From: Pigmentiphaga aceris
Lineage (GTDB): Bacteria; Pseudomonadota; Gammaproteobacteria; Burkholderiales; Burkholderiaceae_B
Length of the DNA stretch: 64,000 nt
Reading direction: 5' to 3'
NCBI RefSeq assembly: GCF_008119665.1
Contig: NZ_CP043046.1
Coordinates: forward strand, 930,001-994,000
Every line of letters starts with the position of its first letter. Within the stretch, counting starts at the first letter, position 1. The position numbers and the translations under genes are program-made. Below are positions 9,545 to 19,054 of this stretch, piece after piece. A model generated the notes under the pieces. It ran no database searches and had not been told where the DNA came from. It saw nothing but the letters and a program-made list of their open reading frames with translations.

Positions 9545-9657
9545 GCACCCATGCGCGCTGCGCATGGGTTACGGCTGCGGCATACACCGCATCCGTGTTC
9601 CCGCATCGATCAAAGTACGACGGGCAACATGCGCGAACGCGTATTGCCCAGCCGAAC

Positions 9658-10704
9658 TCAGGGACGGCTGCCCGTCGGGAACGGCCATGCTGCGGCCGGG
9701 TTCAGTGCGGTCTTGGCACCGGGTGCGGCAGCGGTCGACGGCGGCGTTGCCGGAGCCGGCGCGGCCTTCTTCGGTGCAGCCTTGCGGGCCGGAGCCTTCT
9801 TGGCCGGTGCTTCCGGTGCGGCGGCCGGAGCTGCCTTGGCCGGTGCTGCGGTGGCTTCGGCCGGAGCCTGGGTCACGACAGTTGCCTTCTTGCCTGCCGG
9901 AGCCTTCTTGGCAGCGGGGGCCTTCTTGGCTGCAGGAGCGGCCTTTGCCGGTGCTGCTTTCTTGGCGGCCGGAGCTGCCTTGGTCGACGCTGCCTTGGCC
10001 GGAGCCTTGGCGGGCGTTGCCTTCTTGGCAGCGGCGGTGGTCTTGGCAGGCGTTGCCTTCTTGGCGGCCGGAGCTGCCTTGGCGGGTGCGGCCTTCTTCG
10101 CCGGTGCTGCCTTCTTGGCAACAGCCTTCACTGCAACCTTCTTGGCGGGCGCGGCTTTCTTGGCCGGTGCTGCCTTCTTGGCAGCAGCCTTCACGGCAAC
10201 CTTCTTCGCAGGTGCGGCTTTCTTGGCCGGCGCTGCCTTCTTGGCTGCAGCCTTCACTGCAACTTTCTTGGCGGGCGCGGCTTTCTTGGCCGGTGCAGCC
10301 TTCTTGGCGGCAACAGCCTTCTTCGCCGGTGCGGCCTTCTTCGCTGCAACCGTCTTCACGGCTGCCGGCTTCTTCGCAGCGGTCGCCTTCTTGGCGGGTG
10401 CTGCTGCCTTCTTGGTTGCCGTGGTCTTCACGGCAGCCTTCTTGGCCGGCGTCTTGCTTGCTGCGGGCTTGGTTGCCGCTGCCTTGGTTGCTGCAGCCTT
10501 GGTGGCTACGGGCTTGCTTGCAGCCTTCTTGGCCGGTGCGGCCTTGGCCACGGGCTTCTTCGCCGGGGCTGCTGCCTTCACTGCAGTCTTCTTTGCTGCG
10601 GGTGCTGCAGCAGGCTTGGTGGCCGCAGCTTTCTTGGCCGGAGCTTTGGTCGCTGCGGGTTTTTTCGTTGCCGGTTTGGTAGCGGCTTTTTTGGCTGTCG
10701 CCAT
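9658..10704 (-). CDS. Histone H1-like lysine/alanine/proline-repeat DNA-binding protein
   Basis: This 348-residue protein is made almost entirely of K, A, P, V and T in short modules such as KKAAPAKKA. Like eukaryotic H1 tails and the AlgP/BpH1 type of bacterial proteins, it should bind DNA non-specifically and affect nucleoid structure. The start at 10704 has AAGGAG nine bases upstream; the longer reading adds 13 non-repetitive residues. Within it, three 63-bp tandem repeats (10124-10312) encode a 21-residue unit. The C-terminus is different and ordered-looking: LNPAAAWPFPTGSRP. Length in this family varies between strains because of repeat slippage. An unrelated-looking long open frame on the opposite strand is an artefact of the composition. 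Confidence 0.88.
   Translation of the reverse strand: MATAKKAATKPATKKPAATKAPAKKAAATKPAAAPAAKKTAVKAAAPAKKPVAKAAPAKKAASKPVATKAAATKAAATKPAASKTPAKKAAVKTTATKKAAAPAKKATAAKKPAAVKTVAAKKAAPAKKAVAAKKAAPAKKAAPAKKVAVKAAAKKAAPAKKAAPAKKVAVKAAAKKAAPAKKAAPAKKVAVKAVAKKAAPAKKAAPAKAAPAAKKATPAKTTAAAKKATPAKAPAKAASTKAAPAAKKAAPAKAAPAAKKAPAAKKAPAGKKATVVTQAPAEATAAPAKAAPAAAPEAPAKKAPARKAAPKKAAPAPATPPSTAAAPGAKTALNPAAAWPFPTGSRP
10124..10312 (-). repeat. Three 63-bp tandem repeats inside the H1-like gene
   Basis: GCCTTCA anchors recur at 10124, 10187 and 10250, exactly 63 bp apart, and the intervening sequences are nearly identical. In the protein this is three copies of a 21-residue block containing PAKKVAVKA and KKAAPAKKAAPA. 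The unit keeps frame, so copy-number change would lengthen or shorten the basic tail without disrupting it. Confidence 0.85.
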
Positions 10705-11141
10705 GGTCTGCTCCTTCACAATTCGATCAAGGACCAAGATCAAAAACCCGCACGGACCATCCGAGCGAGCTATTCATCGGTACAAGCCAGGTTGCTGGAC
10801 GTCAAACGGCAACCGGTTTTGGGTTTGCACTAATGAATGGGGTACAGCCATTTGACATGCCTCGCGCGTCGGGCGGGACATGTCAAATGGCCAGGCAACC
10901 GGTTGTCTGCCGATTGCCCGATGGCACGTCGAACACCTGAACATTGCCCGCATCACACACCGTCATGAACGGGGCGGGAGGGCCGGATGAGGTGCGCTGC
11001 TGGGGAGGCTTCACCCGCGCGTCTGACGGCATCCGGTCGTGGTTCAGGTGCACGAGGCACCGTTAACTTTTCAGTCGTTCTGTCTGCTGTTGTTCCGTCT
11101 TTCTTTCTATCGTTCTGTCGTTCTGTTTGTTCAATCTTCCA
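10705..11141. other. Intergenic region between the H1-like gene and nrdB
   Basis: This space holds the start-side control region of the H1-like gene (minus strand) and the 3' flank of nrdB (minus strand). It contains the nested inverted repeat described separately at 10808-10905 and a pyrimidine-rich tract (about 11065-11140) with three TCGTTCTGT copies. No gene or intrinsic terminator was recognised. Confidence 0.5.
10808..10905. promoter_or_regulatory. Nested inverted repeat upstream of the H1-like gene
   Basis: CCATTTGACATG at 10848-10859 is matched by its exact complement at 10879-10890, 19 bases apart. Outside them are two copies of GGCAACCGGTT (10808-10818 and 10894-10904), each with the palindrome AACCGGTT. 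The whole is nearly symmetrical and lies 100-200 bp upstream of the H1-like start. It could be a pair of operator half-sites or a cruciform. The binding protein is unknown. Confidence 0.5.
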
Positions 11142-12281
11142 TCAGTCCCAACTCAGCGCGCCGCCGGTCTGGTACTCGATCACGCGTGTCTCGAAGAAGT
11201 TCCGCTCTTTCTTCAAGTCGATCATTTCAGCCATCCACGGGAAGGGATTTTCTTCCTGCGGGTAGAGCGCTTCGATGCCGATCTGCTGGCACCGACGGTT
11301 CGCAATGAAGCGCAGATAAGACTTGAACATCGATGCGTTCATGCCCAACACGCCGCGCGGCATTGTGTCTTCGGCGTAAGCGTATTCCAGCTCCACTGCC
11401 TTGCGGAACAATTCGCGAATTTCTTCACGGAATTCTGGTGTCCACAAGTGAGGATTTTCAAGCTTCACCGTGTTGATGAGATCGATGCCGAAGTTGCAAT
11501 GCATGGACTCATCGCGAAGGATGTACATGTATTGCTCGGCAGCGCCCGTCATCTTGTTCTGTCGGCCAAGCGCAAGAATCTGCGTGAAGCCTACGTAAAA
11601 GAACAGTCCTTCCATCAAGCACGCGAAGACGATCAACGACTTCAGCAAGGTTTGGTCCGCAACCGGCGTGCCGGTCTTGAAATGCGGATCTGCAATCGCG
11701 TCGATGAATGGAATCAGGAACTCATCTTTCGCGCGGATGGATGGTACCTCGTTATACGCGTTGAAAATCTCTGCTTCGTCGAGATCGAGGCTTTCAACGA
11801 TGTATTGATACGCATGTGTGTGAATTGCTTCCTCGAATGCCTGCCGTAAGAGGAACTGTCGGCACTCGGGCGCGGTGATGTGGCGATAGGTGCCCAACAC
11901 GATGTTGTTCGCAGCCAGCGAGTCGGCCGTGACGAAGAAGCCGAGGTTGCGTTTGACGATGCGACGTTCATCCTCGGTCAACCCGTTCGGGTTCTTCCAC
12001 AAGGCGATGTCGCGCGACATGTTTATTTCCTGCGGCATCCAATGATTGGCGCAGGTGGCCAGGTACTTTTCCCAGGCCCACTTGTACTTGAACGGGACCA
12101 GCTGATTGACGTCGGTCTGTCCGTTGATGATGCGCTTGTCGCTGGCGTTCACGCGGTGTGACGCGGCGCTGGTTGCGGCGGTGTCGGCGTCCATCTTGGC
12201 TCGCGTGTTCGCTTCGCCATCCGACGACGCGCGTGCGGCCGGGTTCACTGGGTGTGCAGATTGATCGTCCCAAGTCAGCAT
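11142..12281 (-). CDS. nrdB: Ribonucleotide reductase class Ia small (beta) subunit
   Basis: NrdB supplies the diiron-tyrosyl radical for reduction of ribonucleotides by NrdA. The protein is 379 residues from the ATG at 12281, with GGAAAG upstream; the frame extends 12 codons further without a good start site. The metal ligands are visible: D120 (TADSLAANN), E151 and H154 (EEAIHTHAY) and a later [10 protein letters not shown]. The radical tyrosine is probably Y158. The N-terminal 40 residues are polar and probably disordered. It ends GGALSWD, which would be the tail that docks on NrdA. The gene is 17 bp downstream of nrdA and shares its promoter. Confidence 0.95.
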   Translation of the reverse strand: MLTWDDQSAHPVNPAARASSDGEANTRAKMDADTAATSAASHRVNASDKRIINGQTDVNQLVPFKYKWAWEKYLATCANHWMPQEINMSRDIALWKNPNGLTEDERRIVKRNLGFFVTADSLAANNIVLGTYRHITAPECRQFLLRQAFEEAIHTHAYQYIVESLDLDEAEIFNAYNEVPSIRAKDEFLIPFIDAIADPHFKTGTPVADQTLLKSLIVFACLMEGLFFYVGFTQILALGRQNKMTGAAEQYMYILRDESMHCNFGIDLINTVKLENPHLWTPEFREEIRELFRKAVELEYAYAEDTMPRGVLGMNASMFKSYLRFIANRRCQQIGIEALYPQEENPFPWMAEMIDLKKERNFFETRVIEYQTGGALSWD

Positions 12282-12298
12282 GATGATTCTTTCCGCGA

Positions 12299-15271
12299 TT
12301 ACTGGCAGGCTTCGCAATCATCGAAGCCGGCATCGCCGGGGCGCAGCGTGCAGGCAGCCCCAAGAATTTCCGGTTCGGGAAGCGAGGCCGCCGAGGCGGA
12401 AGACGCGTGCATGGATGCGTTCGATTGCGCAGCACCCGCCATCGACACCGCGTTGAGTTCACCACCACGGCCGGTGGATTTTTCCGCGCTGGTGGCACCG
12501 AGCGTGCGCAGGTAATAGGTGGTCTTCAGGCCACGCTGCCATGCAAGCTTGTAGGTGTCGTCGAGCTTCTTGCCCGATGCGCCGGCCATGTAGATGTTCA
12601 ATGACTGAGATTGATCGATCCACTTCTGGCGGCGCGCGGCGGCTTCCACCAGCCAATGCGGTTCGACTTCGAATGCGGTGGCATAGAGTCGTCTGAGCTC
12701 GGCCGGCACACGATCGATGCGGGCCAGCGACCCATCGAAATACTTCAAGTCGGCGACCATGACTTCGTCCCAGAGGCCGAGCTTTTTGAGATCGCGAACC
12801 AGGTAGTCGTTGACGATGGTGAACTCACCGGAGAGGTTCGATTTGACGTACAAATTCTGATAGGTCGGTTCGATGCAGGCAGACACTCCGATGATATTGG
12901 AAATCGTTGCCGTCGGGGCAATCGCCACGCTGTTGGAATTGCGCATGCCATGCGTCTTGATGCGAGCACGCAACGCATCCCAATCGAGTGTGCTGCGCGC
13001 ATCGACATCGACGTATCCACCGCGTGCTTCGCGCAGCAATGCGATGGAGTCCTGCGGCAGAATGCCGCGGTCCCACAGCGACCCCGCATACGACTCATAA
13101 CGGCCGCGTTGCGCAGCCAGTTCGGTCGATGCCCAGTACGCGAAATAGCAGACGGCTTCCATCGAACGATCGGCAAATTCAACGGCTTCCTGCGACGCAT
13201 AGGGCAAGCGTTTCACATGCAGGCAGTCCTGGAATCCCATGATGCCAAGACCCACCGGACGGTGACGCAGGTTGGCATTGCGCGCCTTGTCGACTGCGTA
13301 ATAGTTGATGTCGATCACGTTGTCGAGCATGCGCATGGCAACGCTGATCGTGCGCTGAAGTTTGTCGTGATCGAGTTCGATGCTGCCATCTTCATGGTGC
13401 TTCAGATGCGCCACCAGATTCACCGATCCAAGATTGCAGACGGCGATCTCTGACGCGTTGGTGTTAAGGGTTATCTCGGTACACAGGTTGGAACTGTGCA
13501 CCACACCAACGTGTTGTTGCGGTGAGCGAATGTTGCACGGGTCTTTGAATGTGATCCACGGATGGCCGGTCTCGAACAGCATCGACAACATCTTTCGCCA
13601 CAGCGTCAGCGCCGGCATTTTCTTGAACAGCTTGAGCGTGCCGTTGGCAGCCTGCTGTTCGTAGCCAACATAGGCCGCTTCGAATTCACGACCGACTTTG
13701 TCGTGCAGGTCAGGCGTGTCGGATGGCGAGAACAAGGTCCAGTCACCGGCTTCCATCACGCGCTTCATGAACAGATCGGGAATCCAGTTCGCGGTGTTCA
13801 TGTCGTGCGTGCGGCGACGCTCGTCACCGGTGTTTTTGCGCAGTTCCAGAAACTCTTCCAGATCCAGATGCCAGGTTTCCAGATAGGTACAGACCGCCCC
13901 TTTGCGTTTGCCTCCCTGATTGACCGCGACTGCGGTGTCGTTCACCACTTTCAGGAAAGGCACCACGCCCTGGCTTTCGCCATTGGTGCCTTTGATGTGG
14001 CTGCGCAGCGCACGCACCTGCGTCCAGTCGTTGCCCAGGCCACCCGCGTATTTGGCCAGCAGCGCGTTTTCCTTGATCGCGTCGTAGATGCCTTCCAGGT
14101 CGTCGGGCACGGTGGTCAGGTAGCAGGACGATAGTTGCGAATGCAGGGTGCCCGCATTGAACAGGGTGGGCGTCGAGCTCATGAAATCGAAGCGCGACAA
14201 GATGTCGTAGAACTCGATGGCGCGCGTTTCGCGGTCATCTTCACGCAGCGCCAGGCCCATGGCCACGCGCATGAAAAACGCCTGCGGCAATTCGATGCGC
14301 CGGTTCTCAATGTGCAGGAAATAGCGGTCGTACAAGGTCTGCAAGCCAAGGTAGCTGAACTGCAGATCGCGTGTGTGGTCCAGTGCAGCAGCCAGCCGCG
14401 CGACATCGAAATTGCGCAGCTCGGGGGACAGGCGACCAGCCGCAATGCCCAGATCGATATAACCCGCGAAGTAGTCTGCATAACGCGTTGCCATCTCGCC
14501 CTGGTTCACTTCGATGCCCAACACTTCCTTACGGATGGTGTGCAGCAACAGACGCGAGGTCACCAGGCTATAGGCCGGGTCACGTTCCAGCGCGGCGCGC
14601 GCCGACAGAATGGCCGACTTGAACACTTCGTCGACGGGGATGCCGTCGTACAGATTCTTCACGGTCTCTTTCAGGATCAGATCGACGTCTACCTGGTTGG
14701 TGGGGGCGGTCGCAAACCCGTTGGCAGGTTCAGCATTCAAGCTTTCATTCAAGCCCGCGGCCGCAGCCTCGATCACATCGCGCAAGTGATCCATGTCCAG
14801 CGGCACGCGCACACCCTGGTCGGTGACATGCAGTGCGTGCCGATTCAGCTCGGCGTTCTGTTGCCGTTTCTGCGCACGTTCCTGATTGCGCTTCTCTCTA
14901 TAGAGCACGTATGCACGCGCCACGTCGTGCTCGCCTGATCGCATCAAGGCCAGTTCGACCTGATCCTGGATGTTTTCAATATGGAAGGTGCCGCCACTGG
15001 GCTGCCGACGAATCAGGGCCGACACCACCTGTGAGGTCAGCTGTTCGACCAGCTCACGGACCCGCGCCGATGCCGCACCCTGGCCGCCATTGACCGCCAG
15101 GAAGGCCTTGGTCATGGCGATCGATACCTTGGCCGGCTCAAATCCCACTACGCTGCCATTGCGGCGCAAGGTCTTGTAGTCGGTGTATGCCGACGCATCG
15201 ATGGAAAGCCGGGCGGGCTGCGGGACAGGGGGTGGAGTCGTGTGCGTGCCGGTCGGTGTCGAAAGCTGCAT
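12299..15271 (-). CDS. nrdA: Ribonucleotide reductase class Ia large (alpha) subunit
   Basis: NrdA is the catalytic and allosteric subunit that makes deoxyribonucleotides. It is 990 residues from the ATG at 15271, with GGAGG seven bases upstream; a 32-residue longer frame has no such site. An ATP-cone (about 35-125: [19 protein letters not shown] and [19 protein letters not shown]) gives on/off control by ATP and dATP. Substrate-site motifs include LSSCYL, NLCTEI and [16 protein letters not shown]. The C-terminal pair DCEACQ is the thiol relay to the active site. It forms an operon with nrdB, and its promoter carries candidate NrdR boxes. Confidence 0.96.
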   Translation of the reverse strand: MQLSTPTGTHTTPPPVPQPARLSIDASAYTDYKTLRRNGSVVGFEPAKVSIAMTKAFLAVNGGQGAASARVRELVEQLTSQVVSALIRRQPSGGTFHIENIQDQVELALMRSGEHDVARAYVLYREKRNQERAQKRQQNAELNRHALHVTDQGVRVPLDMDHLRDVIEAAAAGLNESLNAEPANGFATAPTNQVDVDLILKETVKNLYDGIPVDEVFKSAILSARAALERDPAYSLVTSRLLLHTIRKEVLGIEVNQGEMATRYADYFAGYIDLGIAAGRLSPELRNFDVARLAAALDHTRDLQFSYLGLQTLYDRYFLHIENRRIELPQAFFMRVAMGLALREDDRETRAIEFYDILSRFDFMSSTPTLFNAGTLHSQLSSCYLTTVPDDLEGIYDAIKENALLAKYAGGLGNDWTQVRALRSHIKGTNGESQGVVPFLKVVNDTAVAVNQGGKRKGAVCTYLETWHLDLEEFLELRKNTGDERRRTHDMNTANWIPDLFMKRVMEAGDWTLFSPSDTPDLHDKVGREFEAAYVGYEQQAANGTLKLFKKMPALTLWRKMLSMLFETGHPWITFKDPCNIRSPQQHVGVVHSSNLCTEITLNTNASEIAVCNLGSVNLVAHLKHHEDGSIELDHDKLQRTISVAMRMLDNVIDINYYAVDKARNANLRHRPVGLGIMGFQDCLHVKRLPYASQEAVEFADRSMEAVCYFAYWASTELAAQRGRYESYAGSLWDRGILPQDSIALLREARGGYVDVDARSTLDWDALRARIKTHGMRNSNSVAIAPTATISNIIGVSACIEPTYQNLYVKSNLSGEFTIVNDYLVRDLKKLGLWDEVMVADLKYFDGSLARIDRVPAELRRLYATAFEVEPHWLVEAAARRQKWIDQSQSLNIYMAGASGKKLDDTYKLAWQRGLKTTYYLRTLGATSAEKSTGRGGELNAVSMAGAAQSNASMHASSASAASLPEPEILGAACTLRPGDAGFDDCEACQ

Positions 15272-15715
15272 GAAACCTCCAGATGGCGGTGGCTTGCGCG
15301 GTGCGACCGGGGCCGGCGTTTGCGGGCGGGTAGCAACGTCAAACACAAGATGTAGTGGATAAACCACTGGTTTGACACTGATTCTAGGTAGGTGAACTGT
15401 CTACTTCAATAGCGGCAAGCCCGCCGGCAAGCCCATATTGCAATGCATGAAAAAGCAGTCTGTGCAGGTATTGCCAGGCAAGGGCGGGCGCAAAGCCAAG
15501 TAGCTGCGCCACTTCACGCATCTGCATCACGCATCGCGCCGCTCTTGAACGCAAATGGCGTCGCAAGCCGCGCTATCCGGGCTTCTCATCTCGAAAACAC
15601 GGCCACGCGTTGCGCAGTCGCACGCCATGCTGCGGATACATTCCGCATTACATCGGCGCGCTGTGTGTTGGTAAGCGTGCTGTCTTTGACGCGATGTCTT
15701 TCAGCGTGGTGTTTT
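15272..15715. other. Intergenic region between nrdA and ampD
   Basis: This 444-bp space is downstream of ampD and upstream of nrdA, both on the minus strand. The nrdA leader and promoter occupy 15272-15409. The rest holds a direct repeat of GGCAAGCCC near 15413-15435 and no recognised gene. A 60-codon frame on the minus strand (15566-15384) has no start signal or recognisable product. Confidence 0.5.
15343..15409 (-). promoter_or_regulatory. nrdA promoter with two candidate NrdR boxes
   Basis: On the minus strand TTGAAG (15409-15404) and TAGAAT (15386-15381) are separated by 17 bp, a good sigma-70 promoter with a start near 15374. ACACAAGATGTAGTGG at 15343-15358 matches the NrdR box core C-W-A-N-A-T-N-T-W-G exactly. 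A weaker second box (15375-15390) begins 32 bp away, the usual phase for a tandem NrdR pair, and overlaps the -10 element. NrdR itself is encoded at 57005-57475. The first box is convincing; the second has two core mismatches. Confidence 0.65.
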
Positions 15716-16306
15716 TCAGTCGGGCAGGGCGTCGCGTGGCCATGCGCATTCATGGGCCATGCGTGTCCAATCGAAATGCGGTCCGGGATCGGTCTTGCGA
15801 CCCGGTGCAATATGTTCGTGTCCGCGCACTGCGACGATGGGGTGTCGTGCACGCAGGGCAGCATCAAGCTGTGCCAGCCGCGTGTATTGCACGTCGGTGA
15901 AGGGCTCGGTGTCGGTGCCTTCCAGCTCGATGCCCACGGAGAAATCATTGCAGCGTTCGCGACCCGCGTGCTGCGACACACCTGCATGCCACGCACGCTG
16001 GGTACTGGCGACGAACTGCACGATCTGACCGTCGCGGCGCACGAAGAAATGCGCCGACACACGCAGTCCTTCCAGGCGCGCAAACCACGGGTGCGCGTTA
16101 AGGTCGAGCCGGTTCAGGAACAGGTCTGCAATATAAGGACCGCCGAATTCACCGGGGGGCAGGCTGATGTTGTGGATCACCAGCAAGGACACTGCCTCGC
16201 CTTCCGGGCGCGTGTCCACGTTGGGTGACGGCAGGCGCGTCACGCCGGGAGCAGGGGTCAGCCAGCCGTCGGCATCGAGCGACAGCGGCGGGGTGCATTG
16301 AGACAT
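15716..16306 (-). CDS. ampD: AmpD, 1,6-anhydro-N-acetylmuramyl-L-alanine amidase
   Basis: AmpD is a cytoplasmic zinc amidase that cuts the peptide from anhydromuropeptides during cell-wall recycling; its loss derepresses AmpC-type beta-lactamases where AmpR is present. The 196-residue protein has the zinc ligands H45 (VIHNISLPPGEFGG), H165 (GHEHIAPGRKTDPG) and D173, and the E127 region VGIELEGTD. There is no signal peptide, consistent with cytoplasmic AmpD rather than AmiD. It is the last gene of a minus-strand run with two small membrane-protein genes upstream; a short 15-bp repeat lies between. Confidence 0.95.
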   Translation of the reverse strand: MSQCTPPLSLDADGWLTPAPGVTRLPSPNVDTRPEGEAVSLLVIHNISLPPGEFGGPYIADLFLNRLDLNAHPWFARLEGLRVSAHFFVRRDGQIVQFVASTQRAWHAGVSQHAGRERCNDFSVGIELEGTDTEPFTDVQYTRLAQLDAALRARHPIVAVRGHEHIAPGRKTDPGPHFDWTRMAHECAWPRDALPD

Positions 16307-16313
16307 GGCGGAC

Positions 16314-16350
16314 GGATCGAGGGCAAACGAATCGAGGGCAAACGGATCGG
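16314..16350. repeat. 15-bp direct repeats upstream of ampD
   Basis: GGATCGAGGGCAAAC (16314-16328) is followed by GAATCGAGGGCAAAC (16329-16343) and a partial third unit beginning GGATCGG. The repeat sits between the ampD start and the stop of the upstream small gene. It resembles the 14-bp arrays elsewhere in the window but has a 15-bp period. Confidence 0.7.
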
Positions 16351-16369
16351 AAAAAGCGGGTAGGGCGCG

Positions 16370-16636
16370 TCAGTCGAGCTGGCGTGCACCCAGCTGCGCA
16401 TGTTCTTCCGAACACCACGTGTTGCCTTTCAGCAGCAGGGCTTCGGCGCGCGGCAGGTGAATGCCGCAGTGCGCGCAGCGTGCCATGTGCGGCACGGCGT
16501 CGGACTTGCGCCCGGAGGCCGGCGGAGCCGTGGGTGGAACTGGCTTGGACTTGGGCTTGCCGGCATGGCGGGCAAGCATGCGCAGCGCAAACAGCACGCC
16601 GATGATGACGATGATCCAGAACAGCAACTTGCCCAT
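16370..16636 (-). CDS. Small membrane-anchored protein with a C-terminal zinc-binding motif (PP0621 type)
   Basis: This 88-residue protein has one N-terminal membrane helix (LLFWIIVIIGVLFALRML), then a Pro/Lys linker and a C-terminal segment CAHCGIHLP with a second cysteine region GNTWCSEEHAQLG. The CxxC...C/H arrangement suggests a small zinc knuckle facing the cytoplasm. The start at 16636 was chosen because it begins directly at the membrane helix and lies one base after the stop of the upstream gene; a 43-residue longer frame overlaps that gene. The family is found next to ampD or pilS-type genes in betaproteobacteria and has no known function. Confidence 0.8.
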   Translation of the reverse strand: MGKLLFWIIVIIGVLFALRMLARHAGKPKSKPVPPTAPPASGRKSDAVPHMARCAHCGIHLPRAEALLLKGNTWCSEEHAQLGARQLD

Positions 16637-16637
16637 T

Positions 16638-17486
16638 TCAACCCCGGTGCAAAACGACTTCAAGCATGAACCGGCTACCGACATAGGCAAGCAGCAGCAA
16701 TGCAAATCCGGCCAGGGTCCAGCGCAATGCCAGACGACCTCGCCAACCACGAACCTGGCGACCAATCAGCAGCAAGCCGAACGTCAGCCACGACAACAAG
16801 GTGAATACCGTCTTGTGATCCATGCGCAGCGCTTTGCCGAACACTTCTTCGGAAAAGCCGATGCCAGTCAGCACAGTCAGCGTAAGCAGCACAAAGCCGA
16901 TCCAGATCAGGCGGAACAGCAGGCGTTCCAGCACCAGCAGCGGCGGCATGGCATCGAACATGCGCCCCAGAGTCTGTCGGATACCGTGATCATCCTTGCT
17001 GACCGGCATGGCAAGATCGTGCAGCCGGCGGTCGGCAGCAGCCATCAGCAGCCCGTGCAGCGCGGCGATGGTCATCATGCTGTAGGCGGCCAGCGCAATG
17101 CTCAGGTGCAGGCGCAGCCAACCACTTTCCGGGTTGGCGATGATGCGGCTTTGCGGGAATACGATGGGCAGCAGCGCCACGATTGCAGCCAGTGGTAACA
17201 GCAGCAGCCGCAGACCGTCGACGCGAATCAGCAGGCTTTCCACCCAATAGACGATCATGCCCAGGAACATGGCGGCCGACAGCATCAGCGCAAAACCCAG
17301 GCGCAGGCTGCCATCGCTGAACATCCCGTCCAGCAGCGCAAGGGCCTGCAACAGCAACACGGCTGCCAGACCGATCTGTTCGTGACGCCCGGCGGGCGCC
17401 TCGGGGGCCAGCCGCAGCGCGCGCCAAGCCATGACGGCCAGCGCGACGTATCCGGCGGCAGCCAGTGCGTGCAATACAATTCCCAT
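16638..17486 (-). CDS. CcsA/YpjD-like cytochrome c assembly-type membrane protein
   Basis: This 282-residue polytopic protein has about eight membrane helices. It matches the cytochrome-c-assembly (heme-handling) family, in the short YpjD-like group that lies beside ffh in many proteobacteria. Visible are GWLRLHLSIALAAYSMMTIA with a helix-end histidine, and the later DHKTVFTLLSWLTFGLLL with another conserved histidine; such histidines bind heme in CcsA. The start at 17486 is preferred: the upstream ATG at 17537 would leave two bases to the divergent ffh start and no room for a promoter. Whether it truly handles heme is not known. Confidence 0.82.
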   Translation of the reverse strand: MGIVLHALAAAGYVALAVMAWRALRLAPEAPAGRHEQIGLAAVLLLQALALLDGMFSDGSLRLGFALMLSAAMFLGMIVYWVESLLIRVDGLRLLLLPLAAIVALLPIVFPQSRIIANPESGWLRLHLSIALAAYSMMTIAALHGLLMAAADRRLHDLAMPVSKDDHGIRQTLGRMFDAMPPLLVLERLLFRLIWIGFVLLTLTVLTGIGFSEEVFGKALRMDHKTVFTLLSWLTFGLLLIGRQVRGWRGRLALRWTLAGFALLLLAYVGSRFMLEVVLHRG

Positions 17487-17539
17487 AACGAATAAGTGTA
17501 AGCCCAGAGCCCACCGGAAATCCTTAGTGAAACTCATCT

Positions 17540-18958
17540 ATGTTTGACAATCTCACCAGTCGCATGTCGCGCGTCGTCAAGACGCTGCGAGGCGAAGCCC
17601 GCCTGACCGAAGCCAACACCCAGGAAATGCTGCGCGAAGTTCGCCTGGCGTTGCTGGAAGCCGACGTATCGCTGCCTGTGGTGCGCGAGTTCATCGGCCG
17701 CGTCAAGGACAAGGCGCTGGGCGAAGACGTGGTCGGCAGTCTCACCCCGGGCCAGGCTTTGGTCGGTGTGGTGAGCAAGGAACTCACCGCGCTGATGGGC
17801 GGCGATCTTGGCCCCAGCGCAGGTGAACTGTCGCTGGCGCAACAGCCGCCCGCCGTGATCCTGATGGCCGGCCTGCAAGGTTCCGGCAAGACCACCACCA
17901 CCGGCAAGCTGGCACGTTGGCTGGCCGAGGGCGGCCACATGCAGAACGGCCGCCCCACCGGCAAGAAGAAAGTGCTGGTGGTCAGCGCCGACGTGTACCG
18001 TCCCGCCGCTATCGAACAGTTGAAGACGGTTGCCGGCCAGGCAGGTGTGGACTTCCTGCCGTCCAGCACCGACCAGAAGCCCGAAGACATCGCGCGCGGT
18101 GCGCTCGACCATGCGCGTCGTTATCACCACGATGTACTGATCGTCGACACGGCCGGTCGCCTGGGTATCGACGAAAAGTTGATGCTGGAAATTCAGGCGC
18201 TGCACAAAATCCTGAACCCGATTGAGACGCTGTTCGTCGTCGACTCGATGCTGGGCCAGGATGCCGTCAACGTCGCCAAGGCGTTCAACGACGCCCTGCC
18301 GCTGACCGGTGTGGTGCTGACCAAGCTCGATGGTGACTCACGCGGCGGCGCGGCTTTGTCCGTGCGCCACGTGACCGGCAAGCCGCTGAAGTTCATCGGT
18401 GTGTCGGAAAAGCTGGCCGGCCTGGAACCCTTCCACCCCGAGCGCATGGCGCAGCGGGTGCTGGGCATGGGCGACATCCTGTCGCTGGTCGAAGAGGCGC
18501 ACAAAGCCATCGACATCAACGAGGCGCAGAAACTTGCCGCCAAGCTGAAGTCCGGCGATCGTTTCGATCTGAATGACTTCCAGGCCCAGCTTGCCCAGAT
18601 GAAGAACCTGGGCGACATGGGCTCGATTCTGGAAAAACTGCCCGCGCAATTTGCGCAGGCTGCCGGTCAGGTCGACCCGAAGAAGGCCGAAGGCCAACTG
18701 CGTCGCATGGAAGGCATTCTGAATTCGATGACGCCTGCCGAACGCAGCAAGCCTGAATTGCTGAAGGCCTCGCGCAAGAAGCGCATTGCGCTGGGCTCGG
18801 GTGTGCCGGTGCAGGAAGTCAATCGCCTGCTGGCGCAGTTCGACCAGATGCAAGGCATGATGAAGCAGATGAAGAAGGGCGGCATGGCCAAGATGATGCG
18901 GGCCATGGGCGGCATGAAGGCCTTGAAGGGGATGAAGGGTTTCCCCGGCATGAAGTAA
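17540..18958 (+). CDS. ffh: Signal recognition particle GTPase Ffh
   Basis: Ffh binds 4.5S RNA and hydrophobic signal sequences and delivers ribosomes to FtsY at the membrane. The 472-residue protein has the N domain (1-95, with ALLEADVSLPVVREF), the G domain with GLQGSGKTTTTGKLA near 111-125, DVYRPAAIEQL, DTAGR near 204 and TKLDGDSRGGAALS, and the methionine-rich M domain (about 330-472) ending KGMKGFPGMK. All motifs are intact. It is divergent from the CcsA-like gene. The 4.5S RNA gene was not seen in the window. Confidence 0.97.
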   Translation: MFDNLTSRMSRVVKTLRGEARLTEANTQEMLREVRLALLEADVSLPVVREFIGRVKDKALGEDVVGSLTPGQALVGVVSKELTALMGGDLGPSAGELSLAQQPPAVILMAGLQGSGKTTTTGKLARWLAEGGHMQNGRPTGKKKVLVVSADVYRPAAIEQLKTVAGQAGVDFLPSSTDQKPEDIARGALDHARRYHHDVLIVDTAGRLGIDEKLMLEIQALHKILNPIETLFVVDSMLGQDAVNVAKAFNDALPLTGVVLTKLDGDSRGGAALSVRHVTGKPLKFIGVSEKLAGLEPFHPERMAQRVLGMGDILSLVEEAHKAIDINEAQKLAAKLKSGDRFDLNDFQAQLAQMKNLGDMGSILEKLPAQFAQAAGQVDPKKAEGQLRRMEGILNSMTPAERSKPELLKASRKKRIALGSGVPVQEVNRLLAQFDQMQGMMKQMKKGGMAKMMRAMGGMKALKGMKGFPGMK

Positions 18959-19054
18959 GCCCCGACGCTGCGGCCCGATGAAGGTCGCGGCGTTGGTAGA
19001 GGCGAGTTGATGCTGCTGGGTCGATGTAGCCGATTCGACATGGCTGCTCGCCCC

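Noticed and set aside
8686..10833. Open frame of 715 codons on the plus strand, rich in Gly, Cys, Arg and Leu
   Set aside because: It is antisense to the YggT and H1-like genes; its odd composition is the complement of the lysine/alanine repeats and it has no start signal.
9533..10855. Ala/Phe/Leu-rich 440-codon frame that looks like a membrane protein
   Set aside because: It is another antisense frame of the H1-like gene; the apparent hydrophobicity comes from reading AAG-rich codons backwards.
15384..15566. 60-codon minus-strand frame between ampD and nrdA
   Set aside because: It overlaps the nrdA promoter, has no ribosome-binding site and no recognisable product.
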